Assembly (NCBI GenBank): GCA_041563315.1
Contig: JBFFNE010000085.1
Span: forward strand, 1-12,291
Source: JBFEYJ01 sp041563315
Lineage (GTDB): Bacteria > Pseudomonadota > Gammaproteobacteria > Thiohalomonadales > Thiohalomonadaceae
Direction of reading: 5' to 3'
DNA length: 12,291 nucleotides
Shown here: positions 1 to 6,958 of the stretch, one piece after another
Layout of the letters: each line of letters begins with the position of its first letter
Position numbering within the stretch: the stretch's first letter is position 1
The notes under the pieces: generated by a model
Databases searched by the model: none
What the model saw: only the letters and a program-made list of their open reading frames with translations
Told to the model about the DNA's origin: nothing
Position numbers and translations under genes: made by a program

Positions 1-273
1 CAGCTTGAGAAAATTATCCGTTGGTCTCGTCTACTTGCAGAGCCACATCAATAATGATCGGCACCATTCCGTTCGACATGGCAGGGGTGTGCCCCATTGT
101 TCCGTGAGCCCGCCGTCCCCGCTCGGTTTCGGTTCTTAACAAGACAGTGGCATCTATTGAAGAATTAGCTCGGGAAATACGGGAGGAATTGACGGCTTTA
201 GAGTGAATGACGTGAGAGGGTACAACGTGTAATAGTGAATGACACAAACCTCAGCGGGATATTCTTTTAAGAG
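1..273. other. Left-edge region without a clear gene; possible C-terminal tail of a rightward gene
   Basis: The first 54 bases are open on the + strand and end in TAA, giving a 17-residue tail (QLEKIIRWSRLLAEPHQ) that could be the end of a gene starting outside the window. A second + frame, open from 108 and ending with TGA at 204-206, gives a strongly helical tail containing ASIEELAREIREELTALE. It has no ATG and no ribosome-binding site, so it could be a remnant. The minus strand is open at 14-247 but the product resembles nothing I know. Nothing here is firm. Confidence 0.25.
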
Positions 274-304
274 GGGTGTATTTCCATACTGGGGAAATAC
301 ACCC
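274..304. terminator. 12-bp perfect inverted repeat, probable terminator of the leftward propeller gene
   Basis: GGGTGTATTTCC (274-285) pairs perfectly with GGAAATACACCC (293-304) across a 7-nt loop. It lies 36 bases beyond the stop codon of the minus-strand gene at 340-2268, the usual place for a transcription end. Neither side has a strong T tract, so it may be a weak or factor-assisted terminator, or an mRNA 3'-end stabiliser. It would also face any rightward transcript entering from the left edge. Confidence 0.6.
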
Positions 305-339
305 TTCCAGCCTGCTGATTTCGATCTTAATTGAGTGCT

Positions 340-2268
340 CTAGTTAGGAGATACATTCACCAATTTAGTGAGTGTGTTGTTTGTCTCATTCGATTCCAGA
401 ATGTCATCAGCATTATCAACGATTGCCTTCAGAGTGTAAGTCCCCTTCGGAAGGCGAGGTATTTGGACAAACCAGCTGAGGTCTTTCGTTGCTCCGGCCG
501 TCGGTGCATAACTCACCCAATCCAGCGCGAGGAAGGAGTCACCCAGGTACAGATAGACATAATAACCGCCGTTCACATCCGCCTCCCCCTGATTTGTGAT
601 GGTAACGTCTATAGTGGCGTAATCACCAGCAATCAGTGAATCCGGCGATGATATATTGCTCACCACGAGGTCCGGCAGTTGTGTGATGCCGTTACCCGAG
701 AGTGACACACTGACAGAGGGTTCATCCAAATCGTTCGAAAGGATCGTCAGCGTATCAGTAAGTGTACCGGAAAGTGTGGGGGTGAAGCTGAGCGTGACTT
801 GACAGGCCGCGGCAGGTAACAGAACCGCAGGACAATCGTTTATCTGGCTGAAATCGACACCGCTGGAGAGAGCAATGCCGGAAATAATCAACTCAGAAGT
901 GCCATAGTTAGACAGGGTAACAATATCTTGTACAGTCTGCCCGACCAGAACCTCACCGAAGACGACAGCACTCGCAGACACGGCTATGTCTGGTCCATCA
1001 GCACTGGGGGCTATTTCGAAGACATAGGCGGAACCGACACTGCTGCCTGCGGCCGTGTCATCCAGTCTTGCCCCGGCAAGCACTGTGCTAACCGATATCC
1101 CGACCGCTCTGGGCACTGAAGCCAGGTAATCATAATCAGCACCATCACTGGCAAGCAGTTTTACCTGCTCGTTCCAGTCGCCGTTCGTATCACGACTAAA
1201 AACATAGGCAGAGCCTGCGTCTGTACCGTTGTCGTCATCTCCATAGGCGCCGACCACCAAGCTGCTTCCATCAATATCGACGGACTGCCCGAAATAGTCG
1301 CCGGCGGCGGCATCACTGGCAGTGAGTTTTTGCCGCTCGTTCCAGGCTCCTGCACTATCTCGGGTGAACACATAAGCAGCCCCGGTATTAACGTCAACTT
1401 GGTCGTCAGAAACGGCTCCGATGACGATACTCTCTCCGCTCACGGCGACTGATTGTCCATACAGACTATTAGTCGCCGGGTCGCTTGGCAAAAGCCCCTG
1501 TTGCTCGGTCCAGACGCCACCGCTGTCACGTGTAAACACATAGACAATACCTGAGTTAACGATTGTACCGCTGTAATCATAACCTGAAGCCGCAATCACC
1601 GCCGTGTCACCATCAACACCGAGCGTACTGCCGAACCAGTCGGCATCCGTTCCCTGATTGGCGGTGAGCTTCTGTTGAAGGCTCCAGACACCTGCGCTAT
1701 CACTGATAAAGACATAGGCAGAGCCAGAGAAGGTTCCCAGGTCATTGTCTCCCTTTGCGCCGACCACAATGGTATTCCCGCTCATAGCCACTGACTCGCC
1801 GAAATAGTCACCAGCAAAACCGTCGTAGGGCGTCAATTTCTGCCGCTCGGTCCAGACACCTGTGCTATCACGGGTGAACACATAGACGGCGCCGTTTGTA
1901 GGATTGAAGAAGTCATATGTCTCTTTCCCAATCACAGCGGTATCACCATCGACGGCGACCACCCAGCCAAACCGGGCATCGGCCACACCATCACTGGCAG
2001 TAAGCTTCTGTTGCAGACTCCAGGCTCCGGCACCATCGCGGATATAGACATAGGCGGCGCCGGATTCACTTCCCAGGTCGTCATCCCCATAGGCACCAAT
2101 CAGCGCCGTATCGCCATCCACGGCGACAGAGTATCCAAAATAATCTGCCCCCGCCCCGTCGCCTGCAATCAACTTTTCAACTTCTGTTATCGTCGGCGTC
2201 GCTGCGTTCGCCGCAGCACCGAACAATAACGCTATAGTAATAACAAATATTGAGAACATCTTGTTCAT
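340..2268 (-). CDS. Secreted FG-GAP seven-bladed beta-propeller protein with ASH-like and CARDB C-terminal domains
   Basis: The product has 642 residues. A Sec signal peptide spans residues 1-22 (hydrophobic FVITIALLFGAAANA, cleavage after Ala22). Seven repeats of about 56 residues follow at roughly 32-87, 88-143, 144-199, 200-257, 258-313, 314-369 and 370-423. Most show the pattern KLxAxDG..ADYFGxSVAVDGDT..IGAYGDDD....GAAYVF.RD, typical of FG-GAP/integrin-alpha-like propeller blades with acidic calcium-type loops. Residues about 424-530 form an ASH/choice-of-anchor-D-like Ig domain (FGEVLVGQTV, ILSNDLDEPSV). Residues about 535-642 form a CARDB-type domain (PDLVVSNI, NADDILESNETNNTL), which in other proteins is an extracellular adhesion-type fold. 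The start is ATG at 2268 with AGGAGT (2274-2279) at good spacing. There is no C-terminal anchor, so it is probably released or periplasmic. Blade 7 is the most divergent. Function is unknown; adhesion or ligand binding is inference. Confidence 0.9.
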   Translation of the reverse strand: MNKMFSIFVITIALLFGAAANAATPTITEVEKLIAGDGAGADYFGYSVAVDGDTALIGAYGDDDLGSESGAAYVYIRDGAGAWSLQQKLTASDGVADARFGWVVAVDGDTAVIGKETYDFFNPTNGAVYVFTRDSTGVWTERQKLTPYDGFAGDYFGESVAMSGNTIVVGAKGDNDLGTFSGSAYVFISDSAGVWSLQQKLTANQGTDADWFGSTLGVDGDTAVIAASGYDYSGTIVNSGIVYVFTRDSGGVWTEQQGLLPSDPATNSLYGQSVAVSGESIVIGAVSDDQVDVNTGAAYVFTRDSAGAWNERQKLTASDAAAGDYFGQSVDIDGSSLVVGAYGDDDNGTDAGSAYVFSRDTNGDWNEQVKLLASDGADYDYLASVPRAVGISVSTVLAGARLDDTAAGSSVGSAYVFEIAPSADGPDIAVSASAVVFGEVLVGQTVQDIVTLSNYGTSELIISGIALSSGVDFSQINDCPAVLLPAAACQVTLSFTPTLSGTLTDTLTILSNDLDEPSVSVSLSGNGITQLPDLVVSNISSPDSLIAGDYATIDVTITNQGEADVNGGYYVYLYLGDSFLALDWVSYAPTAGATKDLSWFVQIPRLPKGTYTLKAIVDNADDILESNETNNTLTKLVNVSPN

Positions 2269-2440
2269 AAAGCACTCCTAAGTGTATTGATCTTTATATT
2301 CTGTGGTTTCACTTATACCTGAACATAGTTTGAAACCGAAAAAAGAAGTAACCAGCCACAAAAAGGCTTATCGCTTCTCCTGTTACATGAGAGATATATT
2401 CAGGGCTGATGTAACTAAAGTTTTTCAGTTAATACGTTTG

Positions 2441-2458
2441 CCTAGTCTATCTACTAGG
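2441..2458. promoter_or_regulatory. 6-bp perfect inverted repeat, possible operator
   Basis: CCTAGT (2441-2446) and ACTAGG (2453-2458) are perfect inverted copies with a 6-bp spacer. Their centres are about 12 bp apart, close to one helical turn, which suits a dimeric helix-turn-helix regulator. The site lies about 170 bp upstream of the minus-strand propeller gene and about 730 bp upstream of the rightward operon. A chance palindrome in AT-rich DNA cannot be excluded. Confidence 0.25.
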
Positions 2459-2904
2459 ACACCCCTGAAGGATCGTATAGTTCCAGTCCTGAACAGCTAT
2501 CGATAACTCAATATCGGCACATGAAATCATGGCCACGTTCGCCAAAGCTGAACATGAGACACGGTATTATTAAGTGAGGTTATGCATAGTAATTAGTCCC
2601 TTTTTTAGTTAGTAGCATCATGCGCAGTGCTAAAACTATCTTAAAAATACAATTAGTCAAGTTCGAGCGAGAATTATTAGCGGGTGTAAAAAATTCATGT
2701 AGCTGATATGTGCGCAACAGAACGGGCATGATCATTTAAGCAAGAAGGAGGGGGTCGTGTACGACATCTCTCTACCCCTATATTTAAAGCCCCCCCCTAC
2801 GTTCCATTTGGATCCATCACCACAAAAAAATCTTTCACGTCACGTAACAAAAAGGACCATTCGTCATTAAAGTGCTCAATTTCACTCAGTGATTTCATAA
2901 TAAA

Positions 2905-2924
2905 TTTGTGATATGCATCACGCT
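2905..2924. promoter_or_regulatory. CRP-like binding site
   Basis: TGTGA-TATGCA-TCACG (2907-2922) matches the cAMP-receptor-protein consensus TGTGA-N6-TCACA at 9 of 10 core positions, with A/T-rich flanks. It lies about 265 bp upstream of the 3187 start codon, so it would need either a long 5' leader or a promoter close to the box. No convincing -35/-10 pair could be assigned beside it. The similarly shaped Vfr site of pseudomonads is an alternative reading. Confidence 0.55.
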
Positions 2925-3186
2925 AAATAATCCAGTTAAACAACGAGCAGTTCGGAATAATAAGGACGGAGGAGATATTTTTTATACAATTTTCAGCATA
3001 GTCGAAAACGGTTCATTATTTATTCCCTCGGGCCCCTTTTTCCTCGGTGTAGTCATTGTCTTACAACGTGAGTATTCGATGGACTACATCCGCCCCATAG
3101 ATTGTCCATGTATTCCAGCTAAATAAGTATCTCTAGGGCGGTCACATGGGCTGTCCTCTGCTCATCATCCTGCAAGGAGGTTCATC

Positions 3187-4770
3187 ATGGACATAGTGTC
3201 AGTTGGTAGACGCCTGCTGAAACCGCTGGCTACGGCCATTGTCGTCACACTGTTTGCCCTGGGTACCGTGGCCTACGCCGCACCGGGTGGCACTCCGGGC
3301 CCGAATCCCAACCCGGGCGGTGGCGGTGATGGCGGTGGCGGGATGGTGCCCCCGGATTTCGGCGATCTGTTCGTCCTTTATCGCGATGGGGACGGTATTC
3401 CGATCCTCACGGCCGATTTGTGTCAGCAACCCCTGGCGGCGCCGGGTGTGGAGTTGCCTGCCAGCGGAGACTACCCGGGGTGCCTCCCGGCCGCGGGCGA
3501 GTCGTGTGTCATTCCCGTGGATCCCGCCACCTGTGGCGTGGCCCTTGGTTACGAGACTTACACCCAGGAGGTCGATTTTGGCCGCACCAACGCAGCGCGC
3601 TCACCGGCCTCGGTGCTTGAGTCCCAACTGGAAGAGGCCGTAACCAATCTGGCGATTGCCGACTGCGTTACGCTCGACTCCACCGGACGGCTGGTCACCA
3701 GCACAGTCACCGATGGGGTGGTGACGAGTGCCGCCATCGACTCCCCCCTGCAGAACCTGGCGATCTACAAGCAGCTTATGTTGACGGGGTATCTGGGTAC
3801 CGAATTAGCGCCGCTTGCGCTGCCGGCGTCACCCCTCGATATTGCAGCCAGTGCCATCGGTGCGGCCTCCTCCAAGTCCGGCAAGGTCACCGTGGACATG
3901 GTGGTCTATCTCAATCAGTTCCTCGGCCTTAACGACCCAACGGTCGATACCTTCCTTAACAAACAGTGTATTCAGGTCAGGGAGGAGGTGATGGGTACGA
4001 TGGAGCTGGTCGAAAAGTGCTTTCTCGACTATGGACCTGACGGCGCGAATTACATCTACAGCCGCGGCGCAACCTTCGGCTCGTTGCCGCGACCGGCCAA
4101 TATTCCTGCCAGTGCGCCTCAGGAGGGCTGGAGCGAATATCTGGTGGTGGATGACACCACGGTAACCGACCCGCTGGATCGCTACGCGCTCAAATTCCTG
4201 ATCGGCGAGGGACCGACTCTGTCTGTGGTGCCTGAACTCATGGCCGATCCGGCGCTGACGGCGGACAGCATCGTCGGCTTTGCCCAGGCGGCCGACGATG
4301 CCCGTGCCGTCATCGAGTATTTGCATAGCTGGCCGCTTCCGGGCATTTATGCGACCCCGTTGAGCTGCGAGGCCTCCGGTGACATCCACTATGACGTCTC
4401 CATCAGCGAAGAGTCCGGGCTGCAGGTCCCGGTGCGCATGGTGGCCGGCACTGAGGGGAGGGAGTTCTCGCTGACAGTGGCCAACGCCGGGCCGGATGAA
4501 GCCACTGGCAGCGTCTTGCTGACGGCGGTGGACGCGGACGGGGCCAGTATTCCGAGCTTCCCGCGCACCTTTAATTTCACCCTGCCGGCAGGGACCAACA
4601 CGGGATGGACGGAGCTATTCAGTGTGGACTCGGCAACTACCATCACCTGGACGGCGACGTTGAGCGCACCGTTCGACGTGAACCCCGCGAACGACACGGT
4701 GACCAAAACCACCACGGTCATCGGGAAGGGCAGCGGCAAGAGCGGCTCACGAGGCGGAGGCATTCGTTAA
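3187..4770 (+). CDS. Exported protein of unknown function with Gly/Pro-rich linker and CARDB/DUF11-like C-terminal domain
   Basis: The product has 527 residues. The start is fixed by a perfect AAGGAGG at 3174-3180, six bases before ATG 3187. A signal peptide spans residues 1-31 (basic GRRLLK, then a hydrophobic stretch, cleavage at VAYA|A); the twin Arg lacks a full Tat motif, so Sec export is more likely. Residues 32-56 are a Gly/Pro/Asn-rich linker. The core (about 57-410) begins DLFVLYRDGDGIPILTADLC and contains several Cys (first at 79; others in YPGC, ESCV, ATCG, ADCV, KQCI, EKCF, LSCE), suggesting disulfides in an oxidising compartment. Residues about 410-515 look like an Ig-type CARDB/DUF11 sandwich (SLTVANAGPDEATGSVLL, PFDVNPANDTVTKTT). 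The end is basic and Gly-rich, with no sorting signal. I recognise no catalytic motif. It is first in an operon with the 4840 gene, 69 bp downstream. Confidence 0.85.
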   Translation: MDIVSVGRRLLKPLATAIVVTLFALGTVAYAAPGGTPGPNPNPGGGGDGGGGMVPPDFGDLFVLYRDGDGIPILTADLCQQPLAAPGVELPASGDYPGCLPAAGESCVIPVDPATCGVALGYETYTQEVDFGRTNAARSPASVLESQLEEAVTNLAIADCVTLDSTGRLVTSTVTDGVVTSAAIDSPLQNLAIYKQLMLTGYLGTELAPLALPASPLDIAASAIGAASSKSGKVTVDMVVYLNQFLGLNDPTVDTFLNKQCIQVREEVMGTMELVEKCFLDYGPDGANYIYSRGATFGSLPRPANIPASAPQEGWSEYLVVDDTTVTDPLDRYALKFLIGEGPTLSVVPELMADPALTADSIVGFAQAADDARAVIEYLHSWPLPGIYATPLSCEASGDIHYDVSISEESGLQVPVRMVAGTEGREFSLTVANAGPDEATGSVLLTAVDADGASIPSFPRTFNFTLPAGTNTGWTELFSVDSATTITWTATLSAPFDVNPANDTVTKTTTVIGKGSGKSGSRGGGIR

Positions 4771-4791
4771 GTTGCAGCTCAACGCTAATTT

Positions 4792-4820
4792 CAGGAGGAG
4801 GCCCTAATGGTCTCCTCCTG
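4792..4820 (+). promoter_or_regulatory. Intercistronic hairpin with Shine-Dalgarno and anti-Shine-Dalgarno arms
   Basis: CAGGAGGAGGCC (4792-4803) pairs with GGTCTCCTCCTG (4809-4820) through 12 pairs, one of them G-U, around a 5-base loop CTAAT. No T tract follows, so it is not a standard intrinsic terminator. The 5' arm is itself a perfect ribosome-binding sequence and the 3' arm is its complement. The start region of the next gene (AAGGGA at 4825-4830, ATG at 4840) lies just beyond. Possible roles are mRNA stabilisation, partial attenuation or translational coupling; these are inference. Confidence 0.6.
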
Positions 4821-4821
4821 A
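4807..4821 (+). other. Four-codon mini-ORF inside the intercistronic hairpin
   Basis: ATG GTC TCC TCC TGA (MVSS and stop) begins in the hairpin loop, 5 bases after the AGGAGGAGG stretch (4793-4801). Ribosomes loading there would melt the hairpin and stop 18 bases before the start codon of the next gene. It could be a coupling or leader mini-ORF, or a chance by-product of the palindrome. Confidence 0.3.
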
Positions 4822-4839
4822 TCCAAGGGAGATAGCACC

Positions 4840-6537
4840 ATGAATCGCTATGTGTATTACGCCGTGCCGCTGGCACTGGCGGCGCTGATCGGTGGAGGCG
4901 CCAATGCCGCACCGCCACCGGCGTACCCGTTTTCCTGGTCCACCGTAGTCAACAATAACGACTATATGCCAACAAATACCTGCGACCCCGCTGCGCCGAC
5001 GCTGCCGGCGTGTCGCAACTTCAACAGCTACAACCAGCCCTCGGTCAACACCGGACAACGGGTCGTCATACGGGCCCGCAGTCGCGGTGGCCATGGCGGT
5101 GGCCAACCTGTCCATGGCATCTACACCCGCGACATGGCGGCGGGCGGTCCGGTGGTCAAGATCCTCGACCGGGAGACCGAGGTGCCGGTGCCTAATAACC
5201 TCGGCACGTTGTTCCATGAGCCGCCCTCCTTCCCGCGCATCGACATCGACTCGGACACCCTGGCCACACGCGTTAATCACCAGCCGGTGTGGCGCTATCT
5301 ACTCGAGGACGGCAGTGAGACCCGGGCGGGAACCTCCGGTATCTACGCGACCCCCTATGGTCCACTGATCACCGCGGCCAGCAAGCTCGGCGCCGTGCCG
5401 GAGTTCACCTTCTTCGAGGTGCCGGAGCAGCCCGGCACCCTGTTCGATGTGTTTCCCGGTGCACCCGCCGTCACCGATGGCAATGTGATCGCCTTCAAAG
5501 GCAACTATACGGTCAATGGCGAGGGCAAGACCGGCGTCTACTATCGCGTTCTCATGGAAGCGACGATTCCGCTCCCAGACGGCACTGAACTCAGCCCGGC
5601 CGGCGGCACCATGCCGGTGGTGCTGATCGCCAATAACACCAATACGCTGATTCCAGGCACGGATACCGTGTTCGGTTCAACCGCGCCACCCAGCGCTGCC
5701 GGCGGGATGGCGGTGTTCGCCGGTTTTGACGATGAAGACAATCCGACTCTGGGCGGGATCTATCTGGCCCCGCTCGACGGCCCGGAGCCGGAGCTCACCC
5801 CACTGGTCACTATCGGCGGGCCGGTGCCGGGTGAAAACAGGAACGCACGCTTTAACAGGATCGGCGAGGGACTCTCCTTCGACGGGCGATTCGTCGCCTT
5901 CTGGGGCGCCTGGGGCAGTGAGACCAGAACCTTGGTCCTGGACTGCCGGCACGAGGGCAATGCGGATCGTGTGGCCTATTGTCACGAGCAATATCCCGAA
6001 GGTTTTGCCGTGGCTATCCCGCTGCATCAGGGGATTTTCGTTCACGATATGGGGACCGGCAGGACGCACGAGGTGACCAAGACCAGCGGTTACTTCGATG
6101 ACTTTCTCTACTGGAATTTCTCCGGTCACGTACCGGGAACCCAGGAGGAGAGCGATGGCGAACCGGCGCGCTGGCGCTCGAGTGCCTTCGTAGCCGTATC
6201 CGGGACAGTGGACGGCAGGTTGATAGATCCGCAATTCCATATCGCGTTCAAGGCGCGTAAGGGGGAGCTCTCTGATGGGAGCTATCTCAATCCGGTTGAC
6301 GGCATCTATTTGGCCAAGGGACCGGGCAACCGCAGGATTGCACCGCTGGTCGAAGCAGGCATGGACGGTACCCAGCTAGATCCCGAAGCGGTCGACGACT
6401 TTGGTATGTCCATCGCTGTGACGGAAATGGGCATCGAGCGCGACGGCTTTCGTGGCAACACCCTCGTCATCAACGCCAGCATGGGCGAGGAGGAGATCGG
6501 TCTGAGTGGGGTTTATCTGACGCGGGTGACGCGCTAG
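4840..6537 (+). CDS. Exported beta-propeller-like repeat protein (seven imperfect blades)
   Basis: The product has 565 residues. A signal peptide spans residues 1-23 (YAVPLALAALIGGGANA|A). The mature part carries about seven imperfect repeats of the form (V/I)xFxG...(G)(I/V)Y followed by a strand such as PVVLIANNT or PLVTIGG. Examples are RVVIRARSRGG..HGIY, NVIAFKGNYTVNGEGKTGVY, GMAVFAGFDDEDNPTLGGIY, RFVAFWGAW..GIFVHDM, HIAFKARKGELS..DGIY and the closing LVINASMGEEEIGLSGVY. This resembles choice-of-anchor tandem-repeat NxxGxxxxAF / DUF7453-type propellers as I remember them; that family name is from memory. No anchor or enzyme motif is visible. The start is ATG 4840 with AAGGGA at 4825-4830. 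It is the second gene of an operon with 3187, separated by a hairpin, and is closed by the terminator at 6553-6584. The two products may act as a pair. Confidence 0.8.
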   Translation: MNRYVYYAVPLALAALIGGGANAAPPPAYPFSWSTVVNNNDYMPTNTCDPAAPTLPACRNFNSYNQPSVNTGQRVVIRARSRGGHGGGQPVHGIYTRDMAAGGPVVKILDRETEVPVPNNLGTLFHEPPSFPRIDIDSDTLATRVNHQPVWRYLLEDGSETRAGTSGIYATPYGPLITAASKLGAVPEFTFFEVPEQPGTLFDVFPGAPAVTDGNVIAFKGNYTVNGEGKTGVYYRVLMEATIPLPDGTELSPAGGTMPVVLIANNTNTLIPGTDTVFGSTAPPSAAGGMAVFAGFDDEDNPTLGGIYLAPLDGPEPELTPLVTIGGPVPGENRNARFNRIGEGLSFDGRFVAFWGAWGSETRTLVLDCRHEGNADRVAYCHEQYPEGFAVAIPLHQGIFVHDMGTGRTHEVTKTSGYFDDFLYWNFSGHVPGTQEESDGEPARWRSSAFVAVSGTVDGRLIDPQFHIAFKARKGELSDGSYLNPVDGIYLAKGPGNRRIAPLVEAGMDGTQLDPEAVDDFGMSIAVTEMGIERDGFRGNTLVINASMGEEEIGLSGVYLTRVTR

Positions 6538-6552
6538 CGTATGAGAGTGCCT

Positions 6553-6584
6553 GGGCGGAGGCCGTGCCGCCCTTTCTTTTCTTC
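6553..6584 (+). terminator. Intrinsic terminator of the 3187-6537 operon
   Basis: GGGCGG (6553-6558) and CCGCCC (6567-6572) form a 6-bp all-GC stem with an 8-nt loop, followed at once by the pyrimidine tract TTTCTTTTCTTC (6573-6584). It starts 16 bases after the TAG of the second secreted-protein gene. It should insulate the sigma-54 promoter downstream from the operon. Confidence 0.8.
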
Positions 6585-6645
6585 ATTATTAGGGGAGCCA
6601 CCCGGCACGCGGATGCGGAAGCCCGCCTCAATAAATATAAATACC

Positions 6646-6659
6646 GTCGAGTCCTCGAC
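6646..6659. promoter_or_regulatory. Palindrome GTCGAG-TC-CTCGAC, candidate enhancer-binding site
   Basis: A 6-bp perfect inverted repeat with a 2-bp centre lies about 137 bp upstream of the expected sigma-54 transcription start. That is the normal distance range for sites bound by sigma-54 enhancer-binding proteins. It is a single copy, and I cannot name the activator. With the IHF-like site and the -24/-12 promoter the order is enhancer, bend, promoter. Confidence 0.35.
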
Positions 6660-6731
6660 ACAAATTAGTATCCCAATGCCCATTGTAGTAAACCCAACAA
6701 ACCCACCCATCACCAACCACTTCCACACCTC

Positions 6732-6744
6732 TAACCCATTGATT
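6732..6744 (-). promoter_or_regulatory. IHF-binding site consensus
   Basis: Read on the minus strand, AATCAATGGGTTA matches every specified position of the IHF consensus WATCAANNNNTTR. It is centred about 50 bp upstream of the predicted sigma-54 start. IHF commonly binds there to loop an enhancer-bound activator onto the polymerase. The surrounding DNA is A/T-rich (GATTAATTGATA). Confidence 0.55.
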
Positions 6745-6762
6745 AATTGATACTCTAACCAC

Positions 6763-6778
6763 TGGCACACCCCTTGCT
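6763..6778 (+). promoter_or_regulatory. Sigma-54 (RpoN) -24/-12 promoter
   Basis: TGGCAC-ACCCC-TTGCT has the exact GG-N10-GC spacing and most of the consensus TGGCACG-N4-TTGCW. Transcription would start near 6789-6790, leaving an unusually long leader of about 170 bases before ATG 6959. The terminator upstream and the lack of another gene between make the GlcF-like gene the only target. Confidence 0.75.
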
Positions 6779-6958
6779 GACACTAATACCCAATGACGAG
6801 GCCTAAACATCATGTCAAACATGAGCATCGATCACGGCTCAGCGCATCGTCCCGGTCGCCCGAATCTTTCTCGCTGTCAACGTCATCCGTTCCAACAGCG
6901 GTGAGGGGCAGGACGTCGGGACACCTAACCAACCTCTTTTGTACAGGCTATGTAGTTC

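Larger units (their letters stand above)
2269..3173. other. Long AT-rich intergenic region between divergent secreted-protein genes
   Basis: About 900 bases separate the starts of two divergently transcribed genes for exported proteins. Short open frames are present (for example 2303-2506 and 2908-3126 on +), but they lack ribosome-binding sites and their products match nothing I recognise. I see no tRNA, insertion sequence or rRNA. The region holds palindromes at 2441-2458 and 2754-2765, a run of eight C at 2790-2797, and a CRP-like box at 2907-2922. The most likely role is regulatory DNA for both flanking genes. Confidence 0.5.

Noticed and set aside
331..639. Plus-strand open frame of 102 codons
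   Set aside because: It is antisense to the CARDB-type domain of the 340-2268 gene and has no independent support.
2303..2506. Plus-strand open frame in the divergent intergenic region
   Set aside because: It has no ribosome-binding site, an unrecognised product and AT-rich noncoding-like composition.
3187..3279. Tat export of the 3187 product
   Set aside because: There is a twin Arg (residues 8-9), but the flanking residues do not match the S/T-R-R-x-F-L-K motif, so Sec export is preferred.
3829..4389. Minus-strand open frame opposite the first secreted-protein gene
   Set aside because: It is antisense to a well-supported exported protein in GC-rich DNA, where long shadow frames are common; the product is Arg/Gly-rich with no motif.
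5677..6240. Minus-strand open frame opposite the second secreted-protein gene
   Set aside because: It is antisense to the propeller-like gene, with no ribosome-binding site or domain seen.
6812..6904. 30-codon frame downstream of the sigma-54 promoter as a true gene
   Set aside because: The start signal is weak (GAGG with a ten-base gap) and the product is an unremarkable Arg/His/Pro-rich peptide; kept only as a leader observation.
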